A stretch of 64,000 nt of DNA from Akkermansiaceae bacterium (lineage in GTDB: Bacteria; Verrucomicrobiota; Verrucomicrobiia; Verrucomicrobiales; Akkermansiaceae): contig JACKQB010000002.1 in the NCBI GenBank assembly GCA_024233115.1, positions 496,001-560,000 of the forward strand, in the 5' to 3' direction. The position numbers and the translations under genes were made by a program. Within the stretch, counting starts at the first letter, position 1, and each line of letters opens with the position of its first letter. Below the pieces are notes generated by a model. The model saw only the letters and a list, made by a program, of their open reading frames with translations. It had not been told where the DNA came from and made no database searches. Shown one piece after another: positions 1 through 7,796 of this stretch.

Positions 1-65
1 CAGACTCCCCCCGCGGCCTCTGGGAAATCTCCGCCAAAGGCCGCCACTGGTTAAAGGCCCGGTAA
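1..65 (+). CDS. C-terminal end of an unidentified protein (partial)
   Basis: An open frame enters from the left edge and stops at a TAA at 63-65. The 20 visible residues end in a GLWEISAKGRHWL-type sequence. That resembles the last helix and wing of winged-helix domains, such as the N-terminal domain of Mrr-like proteins, but 20 residues cannot prove it. No other part of the gene is in the window, so no function is assigned. Confidence 0.35.
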   Translation, partial: DSPRGLWEISAKGRHWLKAR

Positions 66-136
66 GGAGCGGAATCATCAAAGCGACTTCAAGCGTTTGA
101 TCATCTCCTGTTAAATACCTTCATTCAGCCTCTGTC

Positions 137-763
137 ATGTCCGACTACCAACATCTCGAAGACGCCCTCTCTGGTTTTACCGATGCCCGGGCGGTGATTA
201 AGGCGGATGGGGATTCCTTGTTTTCGCTGCAGTACAAGGGCAGCAAGTTTGATTTCTATCGCTTTGTGAATCGCTACCGGATGGCGAGGCAGTTTCGCGG
301 TGTGGTGTTGGAGGGGTTTGATACGCCTACCGAGGATGGCTACTCGGCCTTGACCCGGGTGTTCCTTGTCTGGTCGGTCTTCGAGCGTTACACCGAACTT
401 GCCGGCGACTCACCACCCTACAAACAGCTTCTTTCCCTGGTTCCCAAACTGGAGTTCAACAAACTGGCTGATCACATCGAATGCCACGACCGCGAGCACA
501 AACTTTACGATTTCCTCCACGGGCAGTCGCTCGAACATAATCATCACTACCTGGAGCGCTATCGCAATGGGGACAGGCGGGGTATTGTTTTCTATGCTGC
601 GGCCATCCGCCACATCTACGTCCACGGCCACCTCACCGCCCACCCTAACGGCTGCCATGCCGATGACATCAAGTCCATCTGTGACAGCCTCTCGGATTTC
701 CTCCTCATCCTGATGCAGCGCGACTTCTCACGCCGACTGGCAATTGCTTTGGCAAGGAAGTGA
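137..763 (+). CDS. Hypothetical protein with a HEPN-like RxxxxH motif
   Basis: A 208-residue soluble protein with no signal peptide or membrane segment, mostly helical in appearance, starting at an ATG without a Shine-Dalgarno sequence. I do not recognise the family. Near the C-terminus (about residues 155-165) it has IRHIYVHG, which has the Rx4H shape of HEPN domains. HEPN proteins are often RNases or nucleotide-linked toxins, but one short motif is weak evidence. It is followed by a strong terminator and stands alone as a transcription unit unless it is joined to the partial gene at the window start. Confidence 0.7.
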   Translation: MSDYQHLEDALSGFTDARAVIKADGDSLFSLQYKGSKFDFYRFVNRYRMARQFRGVVLEGFDTPTEDGYSALTRVFLVWSVFERYTELAGDSPPYKQLLSLVPKLEFNKLADHIECHDREHKLYDFLHGQSLEHNHHYLERYRNGDRRGIVFYAAAIRHIYVHGHLTAHPNGCHADDIKSICDSLSDFLLILMQRDFSRRLAIALARK

Positions 764-779
764 CCGGCCACAAAAAAAG

Positions 780-803
780 CCCTCCTGGTGGAGGGTTTTT
801 TTG
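780..803. terminator. Bidirectional rho-independent terminator
   Basis: Stem CCCTCC/GGAGGG with loop TGGT, followed on the plus strand by seven T residues and preceded by a run of A residues. It can therefore stop transcription from the gene ending at 763 and from the tRNA-Thr gene on the minus strand. Confidence 0.75.
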
Positions 804-807
804 AAAA

Positions 808-883
808 TGGAGCCGCTTGTCGGATTCGAACCGACGACCTACTGATTACAAATCAGTTGCTCTACCAACTGAGCTAAAGCGGC
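808..883 (-). tRNA. tRNA-Thr (anticodon TGT)
   Basis: On the minus strand a 76-nt cloverleaf can be drawn. The acceptor is GCCGCTT paired with AAGCGGC, the D-arm contains AGCTCAGTTGGTAGAGC, the anticodon loop is ATTTGTAA with TGT, the T-loop is GGTTCGAATCC, and the CCA tail is encoded. The TGT anticodon reads ACA and other ACN threonine codons. Confidence 0.95.
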
Positions 884-989
884 GTCTACTGTTTATTCTA
901 TTGATGGGGGAACCCCCGCAAGGGCTTACCCCGAAAGCGGGGTCACTATTTCCATTTTAGACCCCGTTGCAAGGATTTTTTGACCTCCT

Positions 990-1017
990 TTGACAAATTA
1001 ATTCACTTGGATTAAGT
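990..1017 (+). promoter_or_regulatory. Candidate sigma70-type promoter for alanine dehydrogenase
   Basis: A perfect TTGACA -35 box at 990-995, a 16-nt spacer and a weak TTAAGT -10 box at 1012-1017 lie 25 nt before the alanine dehydrogenase ATG. The call rests only on sequence match. Confidence 0.35.
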
Positions 1018-1041
1018 CTCCGGAAGTCCTAATGAGTAGCC

Positions 1042-2148
1042 ATGATTATTGGCATACCTTCTGAAATCAAAGCCCAAGAGCACCGCGTGTCCATGATTCC
1101 TTCATCCGTCGGTGAGCTGACACGACGGGGGCACCGCGTATTGGTCCAAAAAGGGGCTGGAGTCGGCGCCAGCTACCCGGACGAACTCTACTCAGCGCTC
1201 GGAGCCGTCATGGTTGATCGTGCGGAAACCATTTTTGCGGACAGTGAGCTGATTGTCAAAGTCAAGGAGCCCCAGGCCCAGGAGGTGGCGATGCTGAATG
1301 AACAACACACGCTGTTTACCTACCTCCACCTTGCGGCAGACAAGCACCTGACAGAGACCCTCACCGCCACGGGCTGCACCGCCATTGCTTACGAAACAAT
1401 CGAGGTCAACAAGCGGCTCCCCTTGCTCGAACCGATGAGTGAGATTGCTGGTCGTATGTCATCGATTGTGGGAGCTTACCAGCTGGCCAAGCACAATGGA
1501 GGTCGCGGCACGCTCCTAGGCGGTGTTCCCGGCGTGGCGCCTGGCAGGGTGGTGGTGATCGGCGGTGGCACTGCGGGGGTGAATGCGGCACGCGTCGCCA
1601 CGGGAATTGGTGCCGATGTAAGTATTCTGGAAGTGGACTTCGAGCGGATGCGCTTTCTCGATATCACCATGGAGGGCACGCACACGATCTATTCCAACGA
1701 GGCGAATCTAGCAGAACTGTTACCACGTGTCGACCTGGTGATTGGTGCCGTCCTGGTTCCCGGTGCAGCTGCGCCTAAATTGATCACACGTGAGATGTTG
1801 AAAATCATGCAGCCGGGCTCGGTATTTGTCGACATCGCGGTCGACCAGGGTGGTTGTGCTGAAACGACCCGACCGACGACCCATGACGACCCGACATATT
1901 ATGAGGAGGAGGTCCTGCACTACTGCGTGGCCAACATGCCGGGTGCCTATGCCCGCACATCCACCCAGGCACTCAACAACTGCACCCAGAAGTGGACGAT
2001 GATGATTGCTGAAAACGGAGTGTCCAAGGCCTGCGAGATACAGAGAGACCTGATAGGCGGTATTAACTGCATGAAAGGCAAACTCACCTGTCGGCCTGTG
2101 GGTGAGGCACATGGCATTGAGGTTGTTGACCCGCTCAGCTTGCTGTAG
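1042..2148 (+). CDS. ald: Alanine dehydrogenase
   Basis: NAD-dependent L-alanine dehydrogenase, interconverting alanine with pyruvate and ammonia. Its 368 residues are the usual length. The substrate residues known from the Mycobacterium enzyme are in place: R15, K75 in KVKEP, and H96 in YLHLA. The Rossmann glycine-rich motif VVIGGGTAG is near residue 175, followed by an acidic residue that favours NAD. The NMPGAYARTST segment, normally NMPGAVPRTST, identifies Ald rather than the related PntA. The ATG has no Shine-Dalgarno sequence. The 3' end overlaps the convergent heme A synthase gene by 14 bp. Confidence 0.95.
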   Translation: MIIGIPSEIKAQEHRVSMIPSSVGELTRRGHRVLVQKGAGVGASYPDELYSALGAVMVDRAETIFADSELIVKVKEPQAQEVAMLNEQHTLFTYLHLAADKHLTETLTATGCTAIAYETIEVNKRLPLLEPMSEIAGRMSSIVGAYQLAKHNGGRGTLLGGVPGVAPGRVVVIGGGTAGVNAARVATGIGADVSILEVDFERMRFLDITMEGTHTIYSNEANLAELLPRVDLVIGAVLVPGAAAPKLITREMLKIMQPGSVFVDIAVDQGGCAETTRPTTHDDPTYYEEEVLHYCVANMPGAYARTSTQALNNCTQKWTMMIAENGVSKACEIQRDLIGGINCMKGKLTCRPVGEAHGIEVVDPLSLL

Positions 2149-3193
2149 GGGCCGATGGGCTGGCACGGTTTCCCAGGCACAGGGAGTGGCAGAGGAACAC
2201 CGTGCCACCAAAAAGCACCAGTGCCCCGAACTGGTGCAAGACCCCGAGTAATACCGGCACGTGAAACAGCAGGGTAAACACCCCGAGGGTGAATTGGATC
2301 AAGACCGCCAGCAGGATAAAATCGAAGCCGTTCCGTTGTCTGGCCGACAGCACCGAGTTACGGGATTTCCACCAGAGCAGAACCACGGCTATCAGAACCA
2401 GATACGCCGTCATCCGGTGGCAAAACTGGATTGCCACGCCGTTCATCAAAAAGTGATACCCCATGCCCGGGGGAACCCAGTGCTCACCCATTTTAGGGAA
2501 GGTGTTAAACATATAGCCGGCTTTCAAACCGGCCACCATGGCACCCAGCGCGACTTGCAGCATCACCAGCGCCATCAAGGCCACGGAAATGCGCCATAGC
2601 TTCCCTCCCCCTTTGTCACCAGGTTGCGCTTTTGGAAACCGATCCGTTTTAAACTGCAACCCTTGCCATAAGGTTGCGCCGAAGAGCAGGAATGCCAGGG
2701 TAAGGTGGGCGGTTAGTCGGAAATGGCTCACCTCCGGATGTTTTACCAGACCGCTTTTGACCATGTACCACCCAAGTACACCCTGGGCACCTCCTAACAA
2801 AAACAAGAGAAGTAGTTTCATACCCTGTTTTTTTGTGATGCGCCGACGGACTACAAAATACAGACAAGGAAACAAAAAAACGAAGCCGACCGTGCGTCCT
2901 ATCAAGCGGTGGACGTACTCCCACCAAAAAATCGACTTGAACTCAGACATGGTCATCCCCGCATTCACCAATTGGTACTCGGGCGACTTCTTATACTGGT
3001 CAAAAACCTCACCCCACTGGCCCTCGTTCAGTGGAGGGACGGTGCCCATGACCAGGTTCCACTCCGTGATCGACAAGCCTGAGCCTGTCAACCGGGTTGC
3101 TCCGCCGATGACCACCATCAGGGCGATCATGGCGGTGCAGACAAACAACCACGTTGCTACGGCCTGCTGGTTTTCTGTTTTGCCTCCTGACAT
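2135..3193 (-). CDS. ctaA: Heme A synthase (CtaA/COX15 family)
   Basis: Integral membrane enzyme that oxidises the C8 methyl of heme O to make heme A for aa3-type terminal oxidases. About eight hydrophobic segments are visible in two related halves. The conserved heme-ligand histidines are present in EYVHRLIGR, FRLTAHL, FCHRMTAY and VLHQFGA, and the GGATRLTGSGLS signature follows the first membrane segment. The sequence is closer to the COX15-type than to the short Bacillus CtaA. Upstream in-frame ATGs at 3205 and 3244 exist. I chose 3193 (MSGGKTENQ) because the added N-terminus looks non-coding, but no Shine-Dalgarno sequence decides this. No oxidase or heme O synthase gene is in the window. 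Confidence 0.9.
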   Translation of the reverse strand: MSGGKTENQQAVATWLFVCTAMIALMVVIGGATRLTGSGLSITEWNLVMGTVPPLNEGQWGEVFDQYKKSPEYQLVNAGMTMSEFKSIFWWEYVHRLIGRTVGFVFLFPCLYFVVRRRITKKQGMKLLLLFLLGGAQGVLGWYMVKSGLVKHPEVSHFRLTAHLTLAFLLFGATLWQGLQFKTDRFPKAQPGDKGGGKLWRISVALMALVMLQVALGAMVAGLKAGYMFNTFPKMGEHWVPPGMGYHFLMNGVAIQFCHRMTAYLVLIAVVLLWWKSRNSVLSARQRNGFDFILLAVLIQFTLGVFTLLFHVPVLLGVLHQFGALVLFGGTVFLCHSLCLGNRASPSAPTAS

Positions 3194-3323
3194 GCGGATT
3201 CTCATACACCGATTTTCAGAAACGTTAAACCAAAACACCCGCAAATCTCGATCGGCCTGCCCTGCCCGGATGATCTGAGTTTCTACTTTAGTATTTCCCC
3301 AAACCTACTAGCGTGTCGTCCTC

Positions 3324-4589
3324 ATGGCCTCCCAAGCATCCAACGTCCGCCGCGCCGCCGTCTCCGCCCTCAGGGCGTGGGCCAAGGGACACACGTATAT
3401 GGACTCCCTGATCGAACGACATGCGGCAAAAAACGGCCTCAGCCGTCAGGACCGCGCCCTGCTGCAATCGATTGTTTCCTGCGTATTACGGAACCGTCGT
3501 CTGCTCGACCACTGGATCAACAAACTGCGCAAAGGAAAGCTCGACCATGAAACGCGCGATATCCTGCGTGTCGGTATCAGCCAGCTGCTGCTCCTGGGGG
3601 TCGCCGACCACGCTGCGGTGAATGAAACCGTCAACTGTGGCAAAGCATCGGTGCGCGGACTGATCAATGCCGTGTTACGCCAGGCCATCGACCGGCGCGG
3701 TCGGCTCGTTGGCACCATGGACGAACTCTCCCCCCCGATCCTCTATTCCCATCCCGACTGGCTTTGGAACCGGTGGCGAAAAGCCTTTGGCAAGAAAAAC
3801 GCCCTCGCATTACTTGCCTGGAACAACCTGCCGGCAAGGACCTATGCCCGGATCAACCCGCTCAGGGAAGGGGCGCTCGCCACGGTTTGCCAGTATGAAA
3901 ACGCCACAGCTGTCGATGGCCTCGACGGCTATTATGAAATCGAGGGGCCACCGCCGAGCGAGTGGATGCGGGACGGCCTGGTCTACATCCAGGACCCGGC
4001 GACGCGCCATTGCGTGGACCTGCTGGCGCCACAACCCGGCGAACAGGTTCTCGACGCCTGTGCCGCACCCGGTGGAAAAACCGCGCTGATCGCCGCGATG
4101 ATGCATCACGATGGCGGGATCCTCTGCACGGACAGCAACGAAAAACGCCTGCCCCGGCTTGAGGAAAACCTAGCCAACCTCGGGATCACCAATGCCAGTG
4201 TGCAGGCACACGACTGGACCAAACCAGCCCCCGGAGCGTGGCACGGCAGGTTCGACGCCATCCTGCTGGACGTACCGTGCTCCAACACCGGGGTGATGCG
4301 CCGTCGGCTTGACTCCCGCTGGCGACTGCGGGCCGAGGACATCGAGGCACTCACCTCGATCCAGGCAAAAATCCTCATCAACGCCCTGCCCTGTATCAAA
4401 CCAGGCGGGAGGATTGTTTATTCCACCTGCTCGATCGAGGCGGAAGAAAACCACGACCTGGTGACCAGCGTGATCGCCGGGCACAGCGGCTGGAAACTGG
4501 ACGCCGAGCACCAGGCCCTGCCGTACCGTGACCAGACCGACGGTGCCTACGCCGCACGCCTGACCAGGGAAGAGAGACTTGAAGGATAA
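3324..4589 (+). CDS. rsmB: 16S rRNA m5C967 methyltransferase RsmB
   Basis: SAM-dependent methyltransferase that methylates C967 of 16S rRNA (E. coli numbering). Residues 1-130 form a NusB-like RNA-binding domain. The C-terminal Rossmann domain carries the SAM motif LDACAAPGGKT, the DVPCSNTGVMRRR motif with one active-site cysteine, and the YSTCSIE motif with the second (nucleophilic) cysteine. The 421-residue length is typical. The start is an ATG after a G-poor leader. Its 3' end runs into the frame of the following small membrane protein, suggesting co-transcription with that gene and nadD. Confidence 0.93.
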   Translation: MASQASNVRRAAVSALRAWAKGHTYMDSLIERHAAKNGLSRQDRALLQSIVSCVLRNRRLLDHWINKLRKGKLDHETRDILRVGISQLLLLGVADHAAVNETVNCGKASVRGLINAVLRQAIDRRGRLVGTMDELSPPILYSHPDWLWNRWRKAFGKKNALALLAWNNLPARTYARINPLREGALATVCQYENATAVDGLDGYYEIEGPPPSEWMRDGLVYIQDPATRHCVDLLAPQPGEQVLDACAAPGGKTALIAAMMHHDGGILCTDSNEKRLPRLEENLANLGITNASVQAHDWTKPAPGAWHGRFDAILLDVPCSNTGVMRRRLDSRWRLRAEDIEALTSIQAKILINALPCIKPGGRIVYSTCSIEAEENHDLVTSVIAGHSGWKLDAEHQALPYRDQTDGAYAARLTREERLEG

Positions 4590-4629
4590 TCTGGACGGCC
4601 GCGCAATTCCCCTCTATTTTTTCTCCAAG

Positions 4630-4764
4630 ATGAAATCCTGTCTCAGCCTAATCATTGCCCTACTCATTGTCATAGTCTTCGTCGGGACGGCGGGTTTGCT
4701 GTGGTATGGCAGCAGCACAACCGAGTTCAAAAAAGGCCCGGAGGCCGATACGATGGGACGCTAG
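4630..4764 (+). CDS. Small single-pass membrane protein
   Basis: A 44-residue ORF starting MKSCLSLIIALLIVIV with one hydrophobic helix of about 22 residues, then a short polar tail (SSTTEFKKGPEADTMGR). An in-frame upstream ATG at 4579 overlaps the end of rsmB and would add 17 residues, but the membrane segment starts naturally at 4630. Similar tiny proteins with a polar 'TTEFKKGP'-like tail are common next to housekeeping genes, and no function is known to me. It lies between rsmB and nadD on the same strand with 15 bp to nadD, so it is probably in their operon. Confidence 0.6.
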   Translation: MKSCLSLIIALLIVIVFVGTAGLLWYGSSTTEFKKGPEADTMGR

Positions 4765-4779
4765 ATCGAGTGGTTGACC

Positions 4780-5433
4780 ATGGCTTCATCGGAACAACAA
4801 GCTGCCCGAACAACGGCCAATCCCCGGTCGGCAACGGGGGGGGAACCATCACGCGTCTGCCTTTTCGGGGGGACTTTCGACCCCATCCACCTCGGACATA
4901 CCCACATTGCACAGGCCGCGGTGCAACAGCTGGGGCTCGACCGGGTGATCTTCCTGCCTTGCAAGCAATCGCCTCATAAACCCGGCCACCAACACGCCAG
5001 TGCTAGTGACCGGCTGGCCATGTGCCGACTCGCCACCGCCGGGCTCGGCTGGGCCGAAGTCGATGATTTTGATATCATCGCGCCTGCGCCGTCCTATTCC
5101 TGGCGCACCGCCGAAGCGATGGCAGAGCGGTTTCCGAATGCCAGGATGTTCTGGTTGATGGGAACCGACCAGTGGCATGCCTTGCCCAGGTGGGACCGAC
5201 CCGACCACCTCGCCAGCCTGGTGGAGTTCATTGTTTTCAACCGTGGTGACACCCCCGGTGATTTGCCGGGATACCGGCTTCATGCCATCCCCGGTCACCA
5301 TCCGGCATCCGCCACCGCCATCCGCGAGAGTGCCCCCGGTGATTTACCCACCGCTTGGCTGGCACCCGAAGTCGCAGACTACATCCGGGCCAACCAGCTC
5401 TATCACCAAAAAACCAAAACCATACCCGATTGA
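4780..5433 (+). CDS. nadD: Nicotinate-nucleotide adenylyltransferase
   Basis: Transfers AMP from ATP to nicotinate mononucleotide, giving deamido-NAD in NAD biosynthesis. The nucleotidyltransferase signature GGTFDPIHLGH is near residues 27-37, followed by PCKQSPHK (substrate contact), the WLMGTDQW motif and SATAIRES (ISSTxIR-like) near the C-terminus. A TTG at 4774 lies two codons upstream. The ATG at 4780 is preferred. The N-terminal 20 residues before the first beta strand are an extension rich in Ser, Ala and Thr. The pairing with rsmB is a plausible housekeeping operon. Confidence 0.92.
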   Translation: MASSEQQAARTTANPRSATGGEPSRVCLFGGTFDPIHLGHTHIAQAAVQQLGLDRVIFLPCKQSPHKPGHQHASASDRLAMCRLATAGLGWAEVDDFDIIAPAPSYSWRTAEAMAERFPNARMFWLMGTDQWHALPRWDRPDHLASLVEFIVFNRGDTPGDLPGYRLHAIPGHHPASATAIRESAPGDLPTAWLAPEVADYIRANQLYHQKTKTIPD

Positions 5434-5452
5434 TCACTCCGCAGCTGTGTGA

Positions 5453-5482
5453 TTGACCTTTTTCAAAAATCACGCTTACATT
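5453..5482 (+). promoter_or_regulatory. Candidate promoter for the TPR protein gene
   Basis: TTGACC at 5453-5458, an 18-nt spacer and TACATT at 5477-5482. It lies in the 168-bp gap after nadD and upstream of the tandem repeats that precede the TPR gene. Supported by box similarity only. Confidence 0.35.
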
Positions 5483-5543
5483 GTCGCGCAATCATGATTA
5501 TTGTCGTGTTTCGCTCCTGAGACGCACAGCTCTCCCCGACTTT

Positions 5544-5590
5544 GCCAACCACTTCGCCAACCACTTCGCCAACCACTTTGCCAACAACCA
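5544..5590 (+). repeat. 12-bp tandem repeat in a leader
   Basis: Three copies of the 12-mer GCCAACCACTTC (the third ends in T) and a partial fourth, GCCAACAACC, lie head to tail immediately upstream of the ATG at 5602. The tract is nearly free of G except at the repeat junctions and matches the G-poor leaders seen elsewhere in the window. Confidence 0.85.
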
Positions 5591-5601
5591 TCCGCCCATC
5601 C

Positions 5602-6375
5602 ATGAAACACAGCATCACCACCCTCCTTCTCGCCCTGGCTCTCCACTTCACGCTGGCACCCCAATCGTTCGCCCAGGATGAGACTGACAAAACAGATCCC
5701 GGCCAGGAACCCATCGTGGGGGTATGGCGGGACTTCATGAACCTGCCCAAGCAGCAGCGTGAGGACTATGGCCAGAAGCTCATCAAGGTGCAGAACCTGT
5801 TCAACCAAAAGCGGATTTTTGATGCCCTGGAAAAAATCGACGAACTCGACAAGATCTTTAAAGACCACCCGGCGGCGCTGAATATCAAAGGCGCCTGTTA
5901 CGTTGAAATCCGCGCCTTCGACAAGGCCAACGCTATATTCGAGCAAGTGCTGGCCATTTCCCCTAACAATACCAACGTCCAGTTCAACCTGGCCGAGGTC
6001 GATTTTGTCACGAAAAACTGGGAGAAGGCCTATGAACGTTTCAGCAAGCTCATTCCGCTGCTTCCGGCCGAAAACAAAGCCATGATCCGCTTGTGCGAAT
6101 TCAAACTCCTGCTCTGCCAGCTCAAAACCGACCGGGTCAAGGAGGCGCTCGTGCTCCAGGACAAATATGACGCCTGGGACGACTCCCCGTTTTACTACTA
6201 CTCACGCGCGGCGATCCTCTATCATCACGACGACAAGTTAGAGGCTGAAAAAATGTTGCGCAATGCCCGCTTTGTCTGGCAAAACGACGCGGCCCTGGCT
6301 GCGTGGCAAGACACGCTGATTGAGTTCGGCTACATCCGTAGTTTCTACGGCGGCGATGCCGGCGAGGAGGAATAA
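5602..6375 (+). CDS. Secreted tetratricopeptide-repeat protein
   Basis: A 257-residue protein with a clear Sec signal peptide (MKHSITTLLLALALHFTLAP, cleavage likely after SFAQ) and then helical TPR-like repeats, with typical spacing seen around residues 75-180 (ALNIKGACYVEIRAFDKANA, NVQFNLAEVDFVTKNWEKAY). It probably acts as an envelope scaffold for protein-protein contacts, though no partner can be named. The start at 5602 is chosen because the signal peptide begins there. Upstream in-frame codons come from the 12-bp tandem repeats and encode a PTTSPTT-like stretch. The gene seems to stand alone. Confidence 0.8.
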   Translation: MKHSITTLLLALALHFTLAPQSFAQDETDKTDPGQEPIVGVWRDFMNLPKQQREDYGQKLIKVQNLFNQKRIFDALEKIDELDKIFKDHPAALNIKGACYVEIRAFDKANAIFEQVLAISPNNTNVQFNLAEVDFVTKNWEKAYERFSKLIPLLPAENKAMIRLCEFKLLLCQLKTDRVKEALVLQDKYDAWDDSPFYYYSRAAILYHHDDKLEAEKMLRNARFVWQNDAALAAWQDTLIEFGYIRSFYGGDAGEEE

Positions 6376-6426
6376 AGGAGGAATAAGTTGCCAAAGGGCA
6401 ACCACCACTGCCGCTGTGACCGCCGC

Positions 6427-6894
6427 CTAGCCTAACGGGTAATCGGTCACCTGCTCAAACTTGATGCCGTATGTCGCGGCGATTTCCGGTGCAGCCGACT
6501 CCCTATAGACGTCCCGGTAATAGATTTCCTGGATGCCGTAGGCGCAGAGCGTCTGCATGCAAGCCGTGCACGGCATGGTGGTGGAGGCGATGATCTTCAC
6601 CTCACCGCGTTTAAAGAGACTGCACAGGTTCACCTCCGCGTGGAGCATGAACTTCTGCCGATCATCACGGTTGTCCCAGAAGCCCTCGGGGGCGTCGAAG
6701 CCCGGTGCCAGGCCATTGTAGGCCGTGCCCACCACCCGGTTGTCAAAGTCCAGGGCGGCGGCTCCCACTTTGCGGTATGGGTCCTCCGACCGCAGACTGG
6801 CGACGTGGGCCAGAGCCATCGCATACTCGGGAATACTGATGCGCGAGCCTGTCTTCATCGGCACGGGGTCCATGCGGTCATTGTCCATGGACAA
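6427..6894 (-). CDS. dCMP/cytidine deaminase-family zinc enzyme
   Basis: A 155-residue member of the deoxycytidylate deaminase family. The zinc ligands and general base are in LHAEVNLC (HAE, about residues 84-86) and PCTACMQTLC (PCxxC, about residues 108-112). The N-terminal SIPEYAMALAHVASLRSEDP segment matches the start of dCMP deaminases. Deamination of dCMP to dUMP would feed thymidylate synthesis, but the exact substrate cannot be fixed from sequence. It is transcribed divergently from the phosphoesterase gene, with about 40 bp between the starts. Confidence 0.8.
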   Translation of the reverse strand: MSMDNDRMDPVPMKTGSRISIPEYAMALAHVASLRSEDPYRKVGAAALDFDNRVVGTAYNGLAPGFDAPEGFWDNRDDRQKFMLHAEVNLCSLFKRGEVKIIASTTMPCTACMQTLCAYGIQEIYYRDVYRESAAPEIAATYGIKFEQVTDYPLG

Positions 6895-6935
6895 AATCGA
6901 ACACAGAGGGCATTGTCTTGTCGAGAGATAAGAAC

Positions 6936-7787
6936 ATGGAAAAAGGGAAACGTAAGCTGTTTAGCCGAAGAAACTTCATCGCCACAGGTGCCCTGGGTGC
7001 CGTTGGCTCCTACACATACGCCCGATATATCGAGCCGAACCGGCTGACGGTCACCCAAAAGGAGATTCGGGTCCCGCATCTTCCGGCTGCCCTGGACGGA
7101 TTGATCGTCGCCCAGCTCACGGATTTTCATTATGAGCCCGACCGGCAACACGGGTTGATCCAAGAGGCGGTCGAGGCCACCAATGCCGCCGAACCCGACA
7201 TCATCGCGCTGACAGGCGATTTCATCACGGGCTCGCAGACTGTTTTTGATCCGCTGATGGCAACACTCTCCGGACTCAAGGCCAAACACGGCATCTACAC
7301 CATCCTCGGCAACCACGATGGCTGGCATGGGAGCATACACGGATTTCAAAGCGGTTTCAGGAAATCAGGTTTCGAGTTTCTCGTCAACCAAGGCACCCGG
7401 ATTAACATCAAGGGCGAGAACCTCTATATCATCGGCACAGACTCCGTGTGGTCGGGTCATGTGGATGCCCCCGCCTGCTACCGGGGGTATCACAAGGCAG
7501 CCAATGAGCCTGTGCTCGCACTGGTGCACGAGCCGGATGTCTTCGACACGCTGACCGATTTGTTTCCCGTGAGTTTGCAACTATCGGGGCACACGCATGG
7601 CGGACAATGCCGCGTTCCACTCATCGGATACGCACCGGTGAAAGTCAGGTTCGGAAGGAACTACATCTACGGCGAATACGCCAAGGGGGACTCGAGAATT
7701 TTTGTCAGTCGGGGGCTGGGAACCGTCGGTATCCCGGTGCGTTTCGCCTGCCCTCCCGAGATTGCCATTCTCACCTTGAGGGCTTGA
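6936..7787 (+). CDS. Metallophosphoesterase with a Tat-type signal (YkuE/YaeI-like)
   Basis: A 283-residue calcineurin-like phosphoesterase. The N-terminus carries a twin-arginine motif, FSRRNFIATGALGA, so it is probably exported folded. Metal-binding motifs are present in order: LTDFHY (DxH), ALTGDFI (GD), LGNHDG (GNHD), LVHEPD (H) and LSGHTHGGQ (GHTH). This is the YkuE/YaeI subgroup, known as membrane-linked phosphodiesterases. The substrate is unknown here, and a lipid or cell-wall phosphoester is possible. The ATG at 6936, preceded by GAGAGATAAGAAC, is preferred to a TTG at 6918. Confidence 0.85.
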   Translation: MEKGKRKLFSRRNFIATGALGAVGSYTYARYIEPNRLTVTQKEIRVPHLPAALDGLIVAQLTDFHYEPDRQHGLIQEAVEATNAAEPDIIALTGDFITGSQTVFDPLMATLSGLKAKHGIYTILGNHDGWHGSIHGFQSGFRKSGFEFLVNQGTRINIKGENLYIIGTDSVWSGHVDAPACYRGYHKAANEPVLALVHEPDVFDTLTDLFPVSLQLSGHTHGGQCRVPLIGYAPVKVRFGRNYIYGEYAKGDSRIFVSRGLGTVGIPVRFACPPEIAILTLRA

Positions 7788-7796
7788 ATCCGGGAG

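Noticed and set aside
5544..5590. CRISPR-like array
   Set aside because: Head-to-tail 12-mers without spacers; too short for a CRISPR repeat.
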